This document shows positions 32,645 through 42,290 of a stretch of 64,000 nt of DNA, one piece after another. The notes below the pieces were generated by a model that was given only the letters and a program-made list of their open reading frames with translations, was not told the origin of the DNA and made no database searches. The stretch lies in assembly GCF_011440305.1 (NCBI RefSeq), contig NZ_JAAOIW010000001.1, positions 868,001-932,000 of the forward strand, written 5' to 3'. The DNA is from Paenibacillus agricola. GTDB taxonomy: Bacteria; Bacillota; Bacilli; Paenibacillales; NBRC-103111. A program made the position numbers and the translations under genes. Positions within the stretch are counted from its first letter, which is position 1. Each line of letters begins with the position of its first letter.

Positions 32645-33856
32645 CTACGCCTTATTCCGCCTGCGTTGAACGCTCCACACCATCGCCGCAGCTCCAATCA
32701 TAGAGCCACCTGCGATACAAACGCCATTCCATTGCCCGATGCTCCAAGCATAGCTGCCCAGCGTAGAGCCGATCGACCCGCCAATAAAGGTACTAACCAT
32801 AAATACGGTATTAAGCCGGCTTCTCGCCTCTGGAACTAAGGCATAGATCCGCGCTTGATTAGAAATTTGCGAGCCCTGCACACCTAAGTCAAGAAGGATC
32901 ACCCCCAGAATGAGTCCCCACAAATAAAACCCTATAACCCAAAATGAAAGATAAGACAACAAAGCCAATACAATAAATATACCAACCATTCCTGTCGCAC
33001 TAAAACGATCCGTTAACCTGCCAGCTACCGGGGCTGCTGCTGCACCTAAAACACCTACTAAACCAAACAGTCCTGCAATTTCACTACCATAATAATAAGG
33101 AGTACCCTCTACAAAAAAAGCAAGCGCTGTCCAAAAAACGCTAAAGCCGCCAAACATTAATGCGCCTAATAATGAGGCTTCCCTCAGCATGGGCTGGGTC
33201 TTAACCAGCTCGCCAATTGATCTGATTAATTGCCCATAAGTGATTGGATTCGCTGGCTTGGCCTTGGGCAATACCTTCCATAATAAAATCGCCAGCACCA
33301 GCATCATTGCCGCAGCAATCCAGTACATCGAGCGCCAGCCCATAAAACCGCCAATCACTCCAGAAATCGTCCTTGCCAACAAAATCCCGATCAACAATCC
33401 GCTCATGACGGTACCAATCACTTTGCCGCGCTCCTCGGGAGGAGCAAGATCAGCCGCCAATGGAATAATTATTTGTGTCGTTACAGCCGTAAAACCGACG
33501 CATAAGCTCGCCATATAAATCCATGTTAGATTCTGTGAGGTGGCCACGCCAATCAGCGATACCATTTCAGCTAATAATATGACCACAATCAGTCCGCGGC
33601 GTTCCTTCATATCGCCAAGCGGCACGAACAAAAACATCCCTACAGCATAACCGATTTGCGTTAGCATCGAGATGCTGCCCACTTCCACAGCGGTAACATT
33701 AAATGCACGCCCGATTTCTGCGAGTAGCGGTTGATTATAATAAAGATTAGCCACCGACATTCCACAGGCTACAGCCATTAATAGCATCAGTGAATTCGTC
33801 ATAATCGGCTTTGCAGTTTCCAGTGGAGCACTTGCTGAACTTTTACCCATAACCAT
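32645..33856 (-). CDS. MFS transporter (DHA-type drug/metabolite exporter)
   Basis: 403 residues with twelve hydrophobic segments. The loop 2-3 signature reads PLGDMKERRGLIVV (about 79-92), and a related R-rich loop (GRLTDRFSATG) lies in the second half. Helix 1 contains ACGMSVANLYYNQPLLAEIG, typical of the YtcM/YdhP-like branch of proton-driven exporters. ATG at 33856 follows GGGATGAAGA; ATG 33850 is an alternative. It stands alone between two convergent or divergent units; the substrate is not predictable. Confidence 0.88.
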   Translation of the reverse strand: MVMGKSSASAPLETAKPIMTNSLMLLMAVACGMSVANLYYNQPLLAEIGRAFNVTAVEVGSISMLTQIGYAVGMFLFVPLGDMKERRGLIVVILLAEMVSLIGVATSQNLTWIYMASLCVGFTAVTTQIIIPLAADLAPPEERGKVIGTVMSGLLIGILLARTISGVIGGFMGWRSMYWIAAAMMLVLAILLWKVLPKAKPANPITYGQLIRSIGELVKTQPMLREASLLGALMFGGFSVFWTALAFFVEGTPYYYGSEIAGLFGLVGVLGAAAAPVAGRLTDRFSATGMVGIFIVLALLSYLSFWVIGFYLWGLILGVILLDLGVQGSQISNQARIYALVPEARSRLNTVFMVSTFIGGSIGSTLGSYAWSIGQWNGVCIAGGSMIGAAAMVWSVQRRRNKA

Positions 33857-33971
33857 TCTTCATCCCATTCCGTGTAGGCTCCCAATTTTTCTCAGCCAGA
33901 TTATTATACTGTAGTTGTTATGGAAGAGGAAGAAAATCATTTCATTTGTGTATTTAATAACGCGTAGGAAC

Positions 33972-34000
33972 TTGTGTTCGTTACAGCTTTATGGTATGAT
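33972..34000 (+). promoter_or_regulatory. Sigma-A promoter of the tRNA-Arg gene
   Basis: TTGTGT (33972-33977), 17-nt spacer, TATGAT (33995-34000), 21 nt upstream of the tRNA 5' end. Confidence 0.75.
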
Positions 34001-34021
34001 CAGTTATGTTAATTTTATGTT

Positions 34022-34095
34022 GCGCCCTTAGTTCAGCTGGATAGAGCGTTTGACTTCGAATCAAAAGGTCGGGAGTTCGAATCTCTCAGGGCGCG
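34022..34095 (+). tRNA. tRNA-Arg (anticodon TCG)
   Basis: Cloverleaf by eye: acceptor GCGCCCT/AGGGCGC, D-arm GTTC..GAGC, anticodon stem TTTGA/TCAAA with loop CTTCGAA giving TCG (reads CGA), T-arm GGGAG-TTCGAAT-CTCTC, discriminator G. CCA is not encoded. It has its own promoter and terminator. Confidence 0.95.
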
Positions 34096-34137
34096 CCTTC
34101 TACTTTCATTAATATCCATTAAATATGAGTGTACTCC

Positions 34138-34166
34138 TAAAAGCGCCAGCAATGGCGCTTTTTTTG
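34138..34166 (+). terminator. Terminator of the tRNA-Arg gene
   Basis: AGCGCCA-gcaa-TGGCGCT followed by TTTTTTTG, about 45 nt past the tRNA. Confidence 0.9.
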
Positions 34167-34433
34167 TGCCGCTTTACGCTGGACGTCTGCTATCTGCTGT
34201 TTGCTGTCTGCTCTGCTATCTGCTTGTCTGTGGGGAGGCGTTCGGGATTCAAGCCACTAATGAAGTCAACACGCATGTCGGCTCTGGCAGCCAAATTGAT
34301 CCTAGAAGCATCGGAATTCCACAAAGTCCACCGGGTTTAGCATTTGAAGTATATATCAAATAACCTTTAGCCCACTGTAGACGAGGGTTGAAGGTTATTT
34401 GGCAACATCAATGGTTCTAGCCTTCTAGGACTA
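34167..34433. other. Non-coding spacer with CTGCT-rich stretch and stem-loop
   Basis: No gene is supported. 34180-34235 contains imperfect repeats of CTGCT/GTCTG. A stem-loop AAATAACCTT/AAGGTTATTT at about 34358-34403, with inner GCCC/GGGT pairing, lies downstream of the aldo-keto reductase gene and may end its transcript, though it lacks a long U-run. Confidence 0.6.
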
Positions 34434-35363
34434 TTAAGCTTTCCATGCGGAAGGATGATCGTCACTTACCATATCAAGATCGGCTGCATTGGCATTAGTC
34501 TGAACCTGCTCTGGACTTTTGCAGCCTGGGATCACGCTAGTAACCGCAGGATGCTTGAGGCACCAGGCAAGCGCCCATTCAGCCATACTCAGGCCATTAG
34601 GCAGCTCGTTTTTCTGGATCTCCTGCACTCTTTCCAGCTTCAATGCAGTCTGCTCCTTATCATGTCGGGAACGGACATCATTAGCTGCGAATTCGGCACC
34701 CGGTTTATATTTGCCGCTTAAGTATCCGCTTGCAAGAGGAACACGAGCAAGCACGCCAAGATCCTGCCGCTCACAGGATGGAAATACGCGGTTTTCTGGT
34801 GTTTGATCCAAGCGGTTATAAATGACTTGAATAGCTTTGGCATTCACCTTTGTTGCCGCATCCGTTTGATGCAGATTATCATTACTGCCGATGGAGATAC
34901 CCAAATTTCTTATTTTTCCCGCTTGAACCTGCTTGTCCAGCATCGTCCAAAGCTGGTCATTGTCAAATAAATCGTCGGCGCCCGAATGGAACTGGTACAA
35001 ATCGACATAATCCGTTTTCAAGCTCTTTAGTGAAGCCTCCAATTGAATAAGAACTTCTTCAGCCGACCAATAATTACGTGTACTTTCCCGATCTGCGTGG
35101 TTATGGCCGAATTTTGTAGCGAGCACCCAATCTGCCCTGCTATTTCTGCGGGAGATATAATCTCCGATAAATCCTTCCGAAAGATGATGCCCGTAGCATT
35201 CTGCCGTATCAATAAGATTAATGCCGACTTCTGAAGCTTTGTCCAAGATAGCGTCTACTTCATCCTGTGTGAAATCCTTGCCCCAAGCTCCACCAAACTG
35301 CCACGTTCCTACTCCAACGACTGAAACCTTCAGTTCCGTTTTCCCTAGTCTGCGGTATTTCAT
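34434..35363 (-). CDS. Aldo/keto reductase
   Basis: 309 residues. The catalytic tetrad is intact: Asp52 (LIDTAECYG), Tyr57, Lys84 (LATKFGH) and His126 (YQFHSG). The NADPH-binding end IPGCKSPEQVQTNANA is also present. (alpha/beta)8 barrel oxidoreductase that reduces aldehydes or ketones. Start: ATG 35372 abuts GGAG, whereas ATG 35363 lies 9 nt from it and is preferred. It has its own promoter (35405-35433) and no operon partners; substrate unknown. Confidence 0.92.
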   Translation of the reverse strand: MKYRRLGKTELKVSVVGVGTWQFGGAWGKDFTQDEVDAILDKASEVGINLIDTAECYGHHLSEGFIGDYISRRNSRADWVLATKFGHNHADRESTRNYWSAEEVLIQLEASLKSLKTDYVDLYQFHSGADDLFDNDQLWTMLDKQVQAGKIRNLGISIGSNDNLHQTDAATKVNAKAIQVIYNRLDQTPENRVFPSCERQDLGVLARVPLASGYLSGKYKPGAEFAANDVRSRHDKEQTALKLERVQEIQKNELPNGLSMAEWALAWCLKHPAVTSVIPGCKSPEQVQTNANAADLDMVSDDHPSAWKA

Positions 35364-35404
35364 GAACGACATCTCCTTTTAATTACATCATGCGCAACTA
35401 TTTT

Positions 35405-35433
35405 ATTATAGTGGAGGTTGAAGGTCTCAACAA
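35405..35433 (-). promoter_or_regulatory. Sigma-A promoter of the aldo/keto reductase gene
   Basis: On the minus strand TTGTTG, 17-nt spacer, TATAAT; the -10 is 42 nt upstream of the start at 35363. Confidence 0.75.
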
Positions 35434-35535
35434 GAATGGAAAAAAAGGTGCGCTAGTTTATAAAATGTAACCAGTCAATGCAGCATGAAGGATATATCCG
35501 TAGCAGGCTTATCAAAATAGGAATATTTGTCATAC

Positions 35536-37158
35536 TCATATCTGTTGGTCGCGAAATTCTTGGGGAGTAACACCGTAATGCTTTTTAAACACATGGATAA
35601 ATGAATGCGCCCGCTGATAACCCATTTTTTCGGCAATTTCATAGATCTTGTCCTGGCTGTTTTTCAACAGATAGGCTGCCTTCTCCATACGAAGCTGGAA
35701 TACATAATCGGTAATGTTTTGTTTGGTTTCCAGCTTGTAAATTTTGGACAGGTAAACGGGATGCAAGTAGATATGGTCCGCTATCGTTTGAAGCGACACA
35801 TCCTCGCTCAGGTTCTGCTCAACGAATTGCTGAACACGATGAACGATTGATGAACGCGCATCATTCACTTCCTTGTCCATATCGGCTTTCAATTGGCCCA
35901 GTACACGCAAGCTCCAGTCACGCAGCAAGCTTGCCGAACGAAAAGGCAGACCTTCGGTCATTTTATAATAATCGGGCCCAATCAACTCGGCAAGCTGCCT
36001 CCCATTTTTGTGAGTAATGTAGGAGAAAGCAGCGGAAACCGCAAAAAAAACCTCCAAAACATGCTCCTGTGACTGCGACCATTGCTCATTTAACTCCTTG
36101 AAAACGCCAATCAGTTTCTCTTCAACCTCAGACCATCGCCCTGTCTCCAGTAGCTGGGTTAAGGTCGGAAGCTCATAAAGATGCTGCAGGGTACGGTGTG
36201 ATTCTTTCGGTGCTTCATCCTCTTTGGTCGTCATAAATAAATTATGCTCGCTACCAATCCTTTTACGGAATAGGGACAAAGCTTGGTTGTATACCGTTGT
36301 TACATCGTCAGGAAATTGTCCCCACGTACTAACGAGAACCGATATTTTACCTTTTAAATAGGTGGTCACTGCCTTCTGCAGCTCACTTGATGTTCGCTCC
36401 AAATGCTGCTGCCATTCTTCGATCTCGGTGCTTTCCGTTCTCAACTTCAGCATAAATACTAAGTAGTCATGAGAATCTTTACTATGCCATATCTCATATT
36501 GAGGTGAAAATAATTCCTCGGCAATATTGCCGACTGCATATTCGAACAATGACAAGCTGCGGGCGTCATAATGCAAAAACTGCTCCTCCATCCGCACCAT
36601 CACCATGGCGAATGGGCTATGGTGAAAGCTGGGAATTCCGAGCTCAAGCATCTTGCGTTCCCATTCTTCTCCTGGGTAACGTCTGCCCTGAAGCAGCTCG
36701 TTTAACAGACTACCCTTTAGGAGAGGCAAATTCTCCTTCAAGGTTAGCTGGATACGCTGCCCAGAAACCAGCTCCGCCCATTCCGCTTGAATTTGCTGTA
36801 AAACACGTTGAACGGTATCACGGACTTGCTCCTCCGAAACAGGCTTCAGCAAATAATCCGCAGTTCCGTGCTGAATGGCTTCTTGCGCGTAGCTGAAATC
36901 GGCAAAGCCTGATAGCAAAATGCACCGGGTTTTCGCCCATTTTCGGCGCACGATAGCAATCAGCTCCAATCCCGTCATACCGGGCATTTGAATATCTGTG
37001 ATGATAATATCAATAGTCGTTGTATGGAGCAGAGTTATTGCTTCTTGAGCCGAATAAGCCCGATGAACCGTTTCGATACCCAAGGATTCCCAGTCCATCG
37101 TTCCAGCCAATCGCTCAACGACATGCCTTTCATCATCCACGATCAAGAGCTGGTACAT
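35536..37158 (-). CDS. YesN-type response regulator (REC plus AraC output)
   Basis: 540 residues. N-terminal receiver domain with acidic pocket Asp8/Asp9, phosphoacceptor Asp55 (IITDIQMPG) and Lys105 (LLKP); a central helical region; C-terminal AraC double HTH (LQTIADHIYLHPVYLSKIYK, then IYEIAEKMGYQRAHSFIHVF). Its first codons overlap the end of the kinase gene by 26 bp, so the two are translationally coupled. The pair should regulate the sugar importer encoded immediately upstream (38918-42017), as YesMN does for YesOPQ in Bacillus. Confidence 0.93.
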   Translation of the reverse strand: MYQLLIVDDERHVVERLAGTMDWESLGIETVHRAYSAQEAITLLHTTTIDIIITDIQMPGMTGLELIAIVRRKWAKTRCILLSGFADFSYAQEAIQHGTADYLLKPVSEEQVRDTVQRVLQQIQAEWAELVSGQRIQLTLKENLPLLKGSLLNELLQGRRYPGEEWERKMLELGIPSFHHSPFAMVMVRMEEQFLHYDARSLSLFEYAVGNIAEELFSPQYEIWHSKDSHDYLVFMLKLRTESTEIEEWQQHLERTSSELQKAVTTYLKGKISVLVSTWGQFPDDVTTVYNQALSLFRKRIGSEHNLFMTTKEDEAPKESHRTLQHLYELPTLTQLLETGRWSEVEEKLIGVFKELNEQWSQSQEHVLEVFFAVSAAFSYITHKNGRQLAELIGPDYYKMTEGLPFRSASLLRDWSLRVLGQLKADMDKEVNDARSSIVHRVQQFVEQNLSEDVSLQTIADHIYLHPVYLSKIYKLETKQNITDYVFQLRMEKAAYLLKNSQDKIYEIAEKMGYQRAHSFIHVFKKHYGVTPQEFRDQQI

Positions 37159-38875
37159 AAGTTGGTTCCCTCCATATCACGGTTGCTTTAAAGCCGCCAT
37201 AGTCAGATGAGGCAAGCTGCAAACCTGACGACGCTCCGAAATGATGCTTTAGACGTTGATGAATATTCCATACGCCACAGCCTATTTCTTCTGTCATGGA
37301 CTGGTCCAGCGTCGTGTTCAGCTCCTGGAGTCTTTCAGATGAAACCCCCAGCCCGTTATCCTCAATATGAATTCGATGCTCCCCACCAACCGTTTCTCCA
37401 TAAATGCGGATGAACCCCTTGCCCATTTTTTGTTCAAGTCCATGGATAACCGCATTTTCCACCAGCGGCTGCAGGAGCAACCGAGGAATGCTCAGCAGCA
37501 GCATCGATTCCGGTACATCTAATTCATACTCAATGCGATCCATGCGTAAATTCTGAATGGTCAAATAATTGGAGACGAGCTGTAGTTCCTCTTTTATTGT
37601 AACCTGTTGCCTTTCCAACCGCGTTGTATAGCGATAATAATCGCCCAAATTGTTGGCCATAGCGACAACAGACTGTTTGTCCTCCAGCATCGCCATGTTG
37701 CTGATGAAATATAGGCAATTGTATAAAAAATGCGGATTGATCTGCGCTTGCAGCTGCTTTAAGGTTGCTTCATGGGAACGTAATTGCTCCACATGCACTT
37801 TTTCAATTAACTCCTGCATTTGCTCGGTCATCTCATTAAATCGGCGGATCAGAAAGTCAAATTCATTGTTAGGTTGATATTCGATTCGACCCGAATAATC
37901 GCCACGTGTGATCTGCTGAACACTCTTCAACAGCTTTCCGATCGGGATTTGAACATGCCGATACAGCAAGTAAGTAGCAATCATTCCCGCAATAAGCAGA
38001 AGGGCCATGGAAACGTAAAAAAAATTCCGACTCGCCGTAATCGGTTGCAGCGTTTGCTCCAGTGGTACATAATCGACTAAATACCATCCAAGTGAACGAG
38101 ACTTTACATAATTGACCAAGTACTTATCCGATTCTAGACTAACTATCCGATTGCCGGAAACTGCCTCCAGAGCTTGGGAATCCAAGTCTTGTGAAACTGC
38201 ATGTGAAAGCTTGGGATTTGCACTATGGTTAACAATAGCTGGCCTACCGGGTATAAATAAAAAAGGATCCCCTTTGCCCCCCGTTTTGAAAATATCCAGC
38301 ATAAGCCGGATATTTTCGACGGACAATCGGACCTCGTAGACGACACGCGCTTGATCCAAGCTCACCGCTGATGCCGGCTCTGCTACCTGACGAATGAATG
38401 TTTCACTCAATGGCTTCCCGTTTCCTTGATCATAAGTCCATTTTTTCTTAATCATCTGCTTCATATAATCATCTTTATAGGTAACAAATATATTAGAGGA
38501 TAATGCTTGTCTTTCCTCCGGTAAATAAATGCTTAATTCATTGGTCCAGTCACTGGATACGCTCTGCAGCCCGAGCTTTTCAATCACCCGGGATTGCAAT
38601 AGCAGCCTATCCAGCAAAACTTTATCTTTCTTATCCACATACTGTTTGATAAATGGATCCTGGCCGACAATTACAGGGAACATGGATAATTGATCAACGG
38701 AACCGTCAACTTGGGATATAAAAAATTGCTGCCTGTTTAATAGATTTTCTTGAATTTCATCCCTTAGCACATTTACGCTTACTTGATTCGAATACATGTA
38801 GACACAGGCAATCGGAATTAAGAGGAGGAAGATGATAAGAACCATTCTACGAAACGTGTTTCTTTTGGCAACCAT
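37133..38875 (-). CDS. YesM-type sensor histidine kinase
   Basis: 580 residues. Transmembrane helices near 9-28 and 284-305 flank an extracellular sensor domain; a HAMP domain follows (RHVQIPIGKLLKSVQQITRGDYSGRI). The His_kinase domain has phosphoacceptor His382 (QINPHFLYN), and the HATPase_c domain has its N-box in LVENAVIHGLEQ and G-box DNGLGV. It detects an extracellular ligand, perhaps the binding-protein/sugar complex, and phosphorylates the YesN-type partner. ATG at 38875 follows AGGAGGAGG. It lies 42 nt downstream of the permease gene, so transporter and sensor probably form one operon. Confidence 0.93.
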   Translation of the reverse strand: MVAKRNTFRRMVLIIFLLLIPIACVYMYSNQVSVNVLRDEIQENLLNRQQFFISQVDGSVDQLSMFPVIVGQDPFIKQYVDKKDKVLLDRLLLQSRVIEKLGLQSVSSDWTNELSIYLPEERQALSSNIFVTYKDDYMKQMIKKKWTYDQGNGKPLSETFIRQVAEPASAVSLDQARVVYEVRLSVENIRLMLDIFKTGGKGDPFLFIPGRPAIVNHSANPKLSHAVSQDLDSQALEAVSGNRIVSLESDKYLVNYVKSRSLGWYLVDYVPLEQTLQPITASRNFFYVSMALLLIAGMIATYLLYRHVQIPIGKLLKSVQQITRGDYSGRIEYQPNNEFDFLIRRFNEMTEQMQELIEKVHVEQLRSHEATLKQLQAQINPHFLYNCLYFISNMAMLEDKQSVVAMANNLGDYYRYTTRLERQQVTIKEELQLVSNYLTIQNLRMDRIEYELDVPESMLLLSIPRLLLQPLVENAVIHGLEQKMGKGFIRIYGETVGGEHRIHIEDNGLGVSSERLQELNTTLDQSMTEEIGCGVWNIHQRLKHHFGASSGLQLASSDYGGFKATVIWREPTYVPALDRG

Positions 38876-38917
38876 TCCTATTCCTCCTCCCCTGTAATTC
38901 GGGTTGTAACTAATGCG

Positions 38918-39733
38918 TTATCCTTTCACCGCACCAGCGGCAAGTCCGCTCACGATATACCGCTGAGCCAATAGGGCAATGATCAACACTGGCAGTGTGA
39001 TAATGCAAGCTGCGGCCATTAAGGCACCCCAGTTAATATCTGAATACGACAAGAAATTAAATACAGCAATCGGCAGTGTCTTGGTTTTGTCTCCAGCAAG
39101 TATAATGGAAAACATAAAGTTGTTCCATGAGAAAATGAAGGAAAGCAGCGACGATGTAATAATACCGGCTCCTGATATCGGTAAAATGATTCGCACAAAC
39201 ACTTGGGATCGAGTACAACCATCAATAAGTCCAGCTTCTTCGATTTCCAATGGAAGTCCCTCAAAAAACGAGATCATAATCCAAATGATAAAAGGCAAAC
39301 CCACCAGCATGTGGCTCAAAATAAGCGCAGTATACGTATCGACCAAATGCAAATTTGAGAACAAAATAAACCACGGAATCAAAAACGTAATCCCCGGTAT
39401 AATTCTAGCGACTAAAATAACCAGGCCAAGACCTTGCAGACGGTATCTGGCGATAGCATATGCCGCAGGCAAACCCAGAAGCAAGGAGCCAACTGTGGAG
39501 CCAACAGCTACGATAAAGCTATTGACAATAAAACGCATAAATTCGTATTGCTCGAACACGTTCACGTAGTTTTTGATTGTCGGCTTAAAGACTAAAAACT
39601 GTCCGGACGACATGATTTGCGCCTGTGTCTTGAACGAGGCCAACAGCATCCATATAAACGGGAACGAAAACAAAAGAATCACAATGATCGTTAACAGCGT
39701 ATAGACCCTATTATAAGCGCCTTTCTTTTTCAT
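38918..39733 (-). CDS. Carbohydrate ABC transporter permease, MalG/YesQ type
   Basis: 271 residues, six hydrophobic segments, EAA loop EEAGLIDGCTRSQVFVRIILPI near residues 165-187, and C-terminus IVSGLAAGAVKG typical of MalG-like permeases. ATG at 39733 has GGAGGTG about 12 nt upstream. It lies 7 nt from the MalF-type gene. Likely part of a rhamnose or rhamnogalacturonan-fragment importer because it is divergent from the rhamnose operon; the specificity is inferred from position only. Confidence 0.9.
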   Translation of the reverse strand: MKKKGAYNRVYTLLTIIVILLFSFPFIWMLLASFKTQAQIMSSGQFLVFKPTIKNYVNVFEQYEFMRFIVNSFIVAVGSTVGSLLLGLPAAYAIARYRLQGLGLVILVARIIPGITFLIPWFILFSNLHLVDTYTALILSHMLVGLPFIIWIMISFFEGLPLEIEEAGLIDGCTRSQVFVRIILPISGAGIITSSLLSFIFSWNNFMFSIILAGDKTKTLPIAVFNFLSYSDINWGALMAAACIITLPVLIIALLAQRYIVSGLAAGAVKG

Positions 39734-39740
39734 TATCCAC

Positions 39741-40616
39741 TTACACCTCCATCCTTTTACGGATCCAGATCATGGCTAGTGTAAGACCCATCACCAGCGC
39801 AAAAAATATAACGAGCAGCGAAGAAGCCATACCCAGCTTGAAGTATTGGAAGCCGAGCACATAGCCGTAGACGTTTAACGTTTCGGAGGCCAGATTCGGT
39901 CCGCCTTGCGTCGTAGCATAGATGATATCGAACGTCTTCAGCACGTCGATCAGACGCAGCATAACAGCCACTATAATTGTCGGACGCAATAACGGTAGTG
40001 TGATATAGATGAATTTTTGCCACACGGTTGCTCCATCCACGTCAGCTGCTTCATAAGGGTCGCTTGGCAGCGTAGACAAGCCGGCCATGACAATCATCGC
40101 AATCATCGGTGTCCACTCCCATACATCCACAATAACAAGGGATGGAATAACCTGGGAGGGCGAAGCTAGCCACAGTAAGGGGTCCAACCCAAGCGATTTC
40201 AGCAGCGTGTTGGCTATACCGATTGTCGGCTCATAGATCAGCATCCAGACAAGACCCATCGCTACCGGAGTTGCAACCATCGGCAATAGAAATAAGGTTT
40301 TGACAATGTTTTTCCCTTTGAAATCACGATATAAGAGTAAAGCAATCGCGATGGCTAATACCGTTTCCAGGATGAGTGCTGCAAATGTAAAATAAAAGGT
40401 GTTGCCAACCGCATGCCAGAACCGACTTTCTGTTAGTAAAGCGGTGTAATTGCTAAGACCGACCCATTTGGGCGGAGTCGTCGCCGACATGCTCCATTCA
40501 TAGAAGCTGATGCGCAGCGTGTATACAATTGGGAATACCATCATAACTAGAACGAATATTACGGCAGGCATCGTGTAAATCCATTTAATATTACGGTCAA
40601 ACCAGGTTTGATTCAT
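39741..40616 (-). CDS. Sugar ABC transporter permease, MalF/YesP type
   Basis: 291 residues, starting WIYTMPAVIFVLVMMVFPIVYTLRISFYEW. The EAA loop is YEAADVDGATVWQKFIYITLPLL near residue 190. It partners the permease 7 nt downstream and the binding protein at 40689. ATG at 40616 follows AAAGGAAG. A stem-loop at 40650-40675 separates it from the binding-protein gene and may reduce permease relative to binding-protein expression. Confidence 0.9.
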   Translation of the reverse strand: MNQTWFDRNIKWIYTMPAVIFVLVMMVFPIVYTLRISFYEWSMSATTPPKWVGLSNYTALLTESRFWHAVGNTFYFTFAALILETVLAIAIALLLYRDFKGKNIVKTLFLLPMVATPVAMGLVWMLIYEPTIGIANTLLKSLGLDPLLWLASPSQVIPSLVIVDVWEWTPMIAMIVMAGLSTLPSDPYEAADVDGATVWQKFIYITLPLLRPTIIVAVMLRLIDVLKTFDIIYATTQGGPNLASETLNVYGYVLGFQYFKLGMASSLLVIFFALVMGLTLAMIWIRKRMEV

Positions 40617-40648
40617 GATAGATTCTTCCTTTCTCGGCTAGAATACAG

Positions 40649-40676
40649 AAAGGACCGGCTCTAACACCGGCCCCTT
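40649..40676 (-). terminator. Intercistronic stem-loop (attenuator or 3' stabiliser)
   Basis: On the minus strand AAGGggCCGG-tgttagag-CCGGtCCTT forms a GC-rich hairpin between the binding-protein and permease genes, followed by TCTG rather than a U-run. Confidence 0.6.
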
Positions 40677-40688
40677 CCTTTCCATACC

Positions 40689-42017
40689 TTATTTTCCTTT
40701 TTCTTTATCCATAATAGCCTGCAGCTCTTCATTTGCTTTATCTGCAGCAGCCTTGATGTCACCACCGGTAATGCCTTGTAGCACAACGCCTCCGACCACG
40801 TCACGAGCTTCACCTACTCCTATTAATACGGGGCGATCGTGATCAATGCCGCCTTTAGCGGAATCCTTAATGACTTGAACCATCTCTGCCGGGAAGCCGG
40901 AGACACCATCAGGTTTTTCCCATACAGAAGTTCGGGCACCCGGGTTGCCGAGCTTCTGGGTTTTTAAGACAACATCTTTACTGGATGCCCATTTAATGAA
41001 CTCCCATGATGCGTCCTTGTTAGCTGTTTTTGCATTCATGGCCAATCCCCAAGAGGTAATGTTGTATGGCTTCGATCCCGCGGCACCACCAGGGAACAAC
41101 GCATAACCTACCTTGTCGGAAACTGTCGATTTTTCTGGATCTGTTACATTTTTATAAAGAGAATTTGCATCTGTGATAAAGGCTACCTTTCCTTGTGCGA
41201 AAATACCAAGTGCTTGCGGCCATGACATATTAAGAACGCCTGGAGGAGCGTAATCCTTTAATAGACTGCTGTAGGTTGTAAAGGCTTTAATAGCTTCCGG
41301 GGAATTGATCGTTGCCTTGTCACCTTTGGTGAAGTCTCCGCCTTCTGAATATAAGAACGAGGATACTTGAGTTACAAGCGGTGATCGTTGGCCGCGGGCT
41401 ACGAATCCATACATTTCAGCTTTCGGATCATGCAGCTTTTTTACAGCCGCTATCAATTCGTCGATTGTTTTAGGCACAGCAATATTCGCTTTTTGCAGCA
41501 AATCCTTACGGTAATACAGGATTTCCTGCTCGGTGATGATCGGGATTCCCGCAAGCTTGCCATCTACTGTGGTAGAACCAATGGAAGACTTCGTAAAATC
41601 GCCAAAATCATAATTGGCATCTTTGCTAGTAAACTCGTCCAATGCTTGTACCCAACCATTTTTGTAGAACAGCTTGCCCTCTTGCAGCGGACGATACATG
41701 AACACATCCGGTGTAGCAGAGTTGGAAGTAAATTGAACCGTTAATTTTTGCGTGAGCTGGTCTTCGAAAAAGCTTTGAAGCTCTACCTTCATTCCTGATT
41801 GTGCTTCAAATTCGGGAATTAATGGCTTGATTGCTTCGCCCCATGGGTGATTGGCTGTCACAACAGTCAGTTTTTTACCCTCGAAAGGTTTCGCTGCTGC
41901 CGGCTTGCTCGCATCTGTTACAGGTGCTGGTGTCGTACTCCCGCATCCGGCAAGCAAACTCATTCCCATTACTGCCACAATACCGGTCGGTAACCATTTT
42001 TTCAGTTGTTGATTCAT
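40689..42017 (-). CDS. Sugar-binding lipoprotein, YesO/family 1
   Basis: 442 residues. The signal peptide ends in SLLAGCGS, a perfect lipobox with Cys26 or nearby. Family 1 binding-protein text follows (KLTVVTANHPWGEAIKPLIPEFEAQSG, SWEFIKWASSK). ATG at 42017 follows AGGAGGG. It is first in an operon with two permeases and the YesMN pair, and is divergent from the rhamnose genes across 273 bp. Rhamnose or a rhamnose-containing oligosaccharide is a plausible ligand by context. Confidence 0.9.
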   Translation of the reverse strand: MNQQLKKWLPTGIVAVMGMSLLAGCGSTTPAPVTDASKPAAAKPFEGKKLTVVTANHPWGEAIKPLIPEFEAQSGMKVELQSFFEDQLTQKLTVQFTSNSATPDVFMYRPLQEGKLFYKNGWVQALDEFTSKDANYDFGDFTKSSIGSTTVDGKLAGIPIITEQEILYYRKDLLQKANIAVPKTIDELIAAVKKLHDPKAEMYGFVARGQRSPLVTQVSSFLYSEGGDFTKGDKATINSPEAIKAFTTYSSLLKDYAPPGVLNMSWPQALGIFAQGKVAFITDANSLYKNVTDPEKSTVSDKVGYALFPGGAAGSKPYNITSWGLAMNAKTANKDASWEFIKWASSKDVVLKTQKLGNPGARTSVWEKPDGVSGFPAEMVQVIKDSAKGGIDHDRPVLIGVGEARDVVGGVVLQGITGGDIKAAADKANEELQAIMDKEKGK

Positions 42018-42290
42018 CTATTGAACCCTCCTAGAATCTCTCTGATCGTTTGTTCGATCTATATGTATAGCGTAACTGATTTTATTGTTACACGAAATAA
42101 CGCAGATCAAACATCTATAACGGGAACACAATGCATTTACTACCCTTTGTCAAAAAGAAAATCTAAGTCGAGTTGCTCTTGTTTTCTTCTTCTACATGTT
42201 TGTTTTTCTTTAAATTACACGTATTCAAACACAAACAAATATGATAGACTGTAAACAAAACCAAATAAACATACATTCGGAGGTAAAAAC

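Noticed and set aside
32626-32703. Short plus-strand frame of 25 codons after GGAGGAG
   Set aside because: It overlaps the 3' end of the MFS gene on the other strand, lies just past a bidirectional terminator and has no recognisable content. The ribosome-binding-like site is noted but not enough.
34125-34363. Two overlapping plus-strand frames (71 and 65 residues) after the tRNA
   Set aside because: They run through or start in the tRNA terminator and consist of CTGCT-repeat translation. No ribosome binding site.
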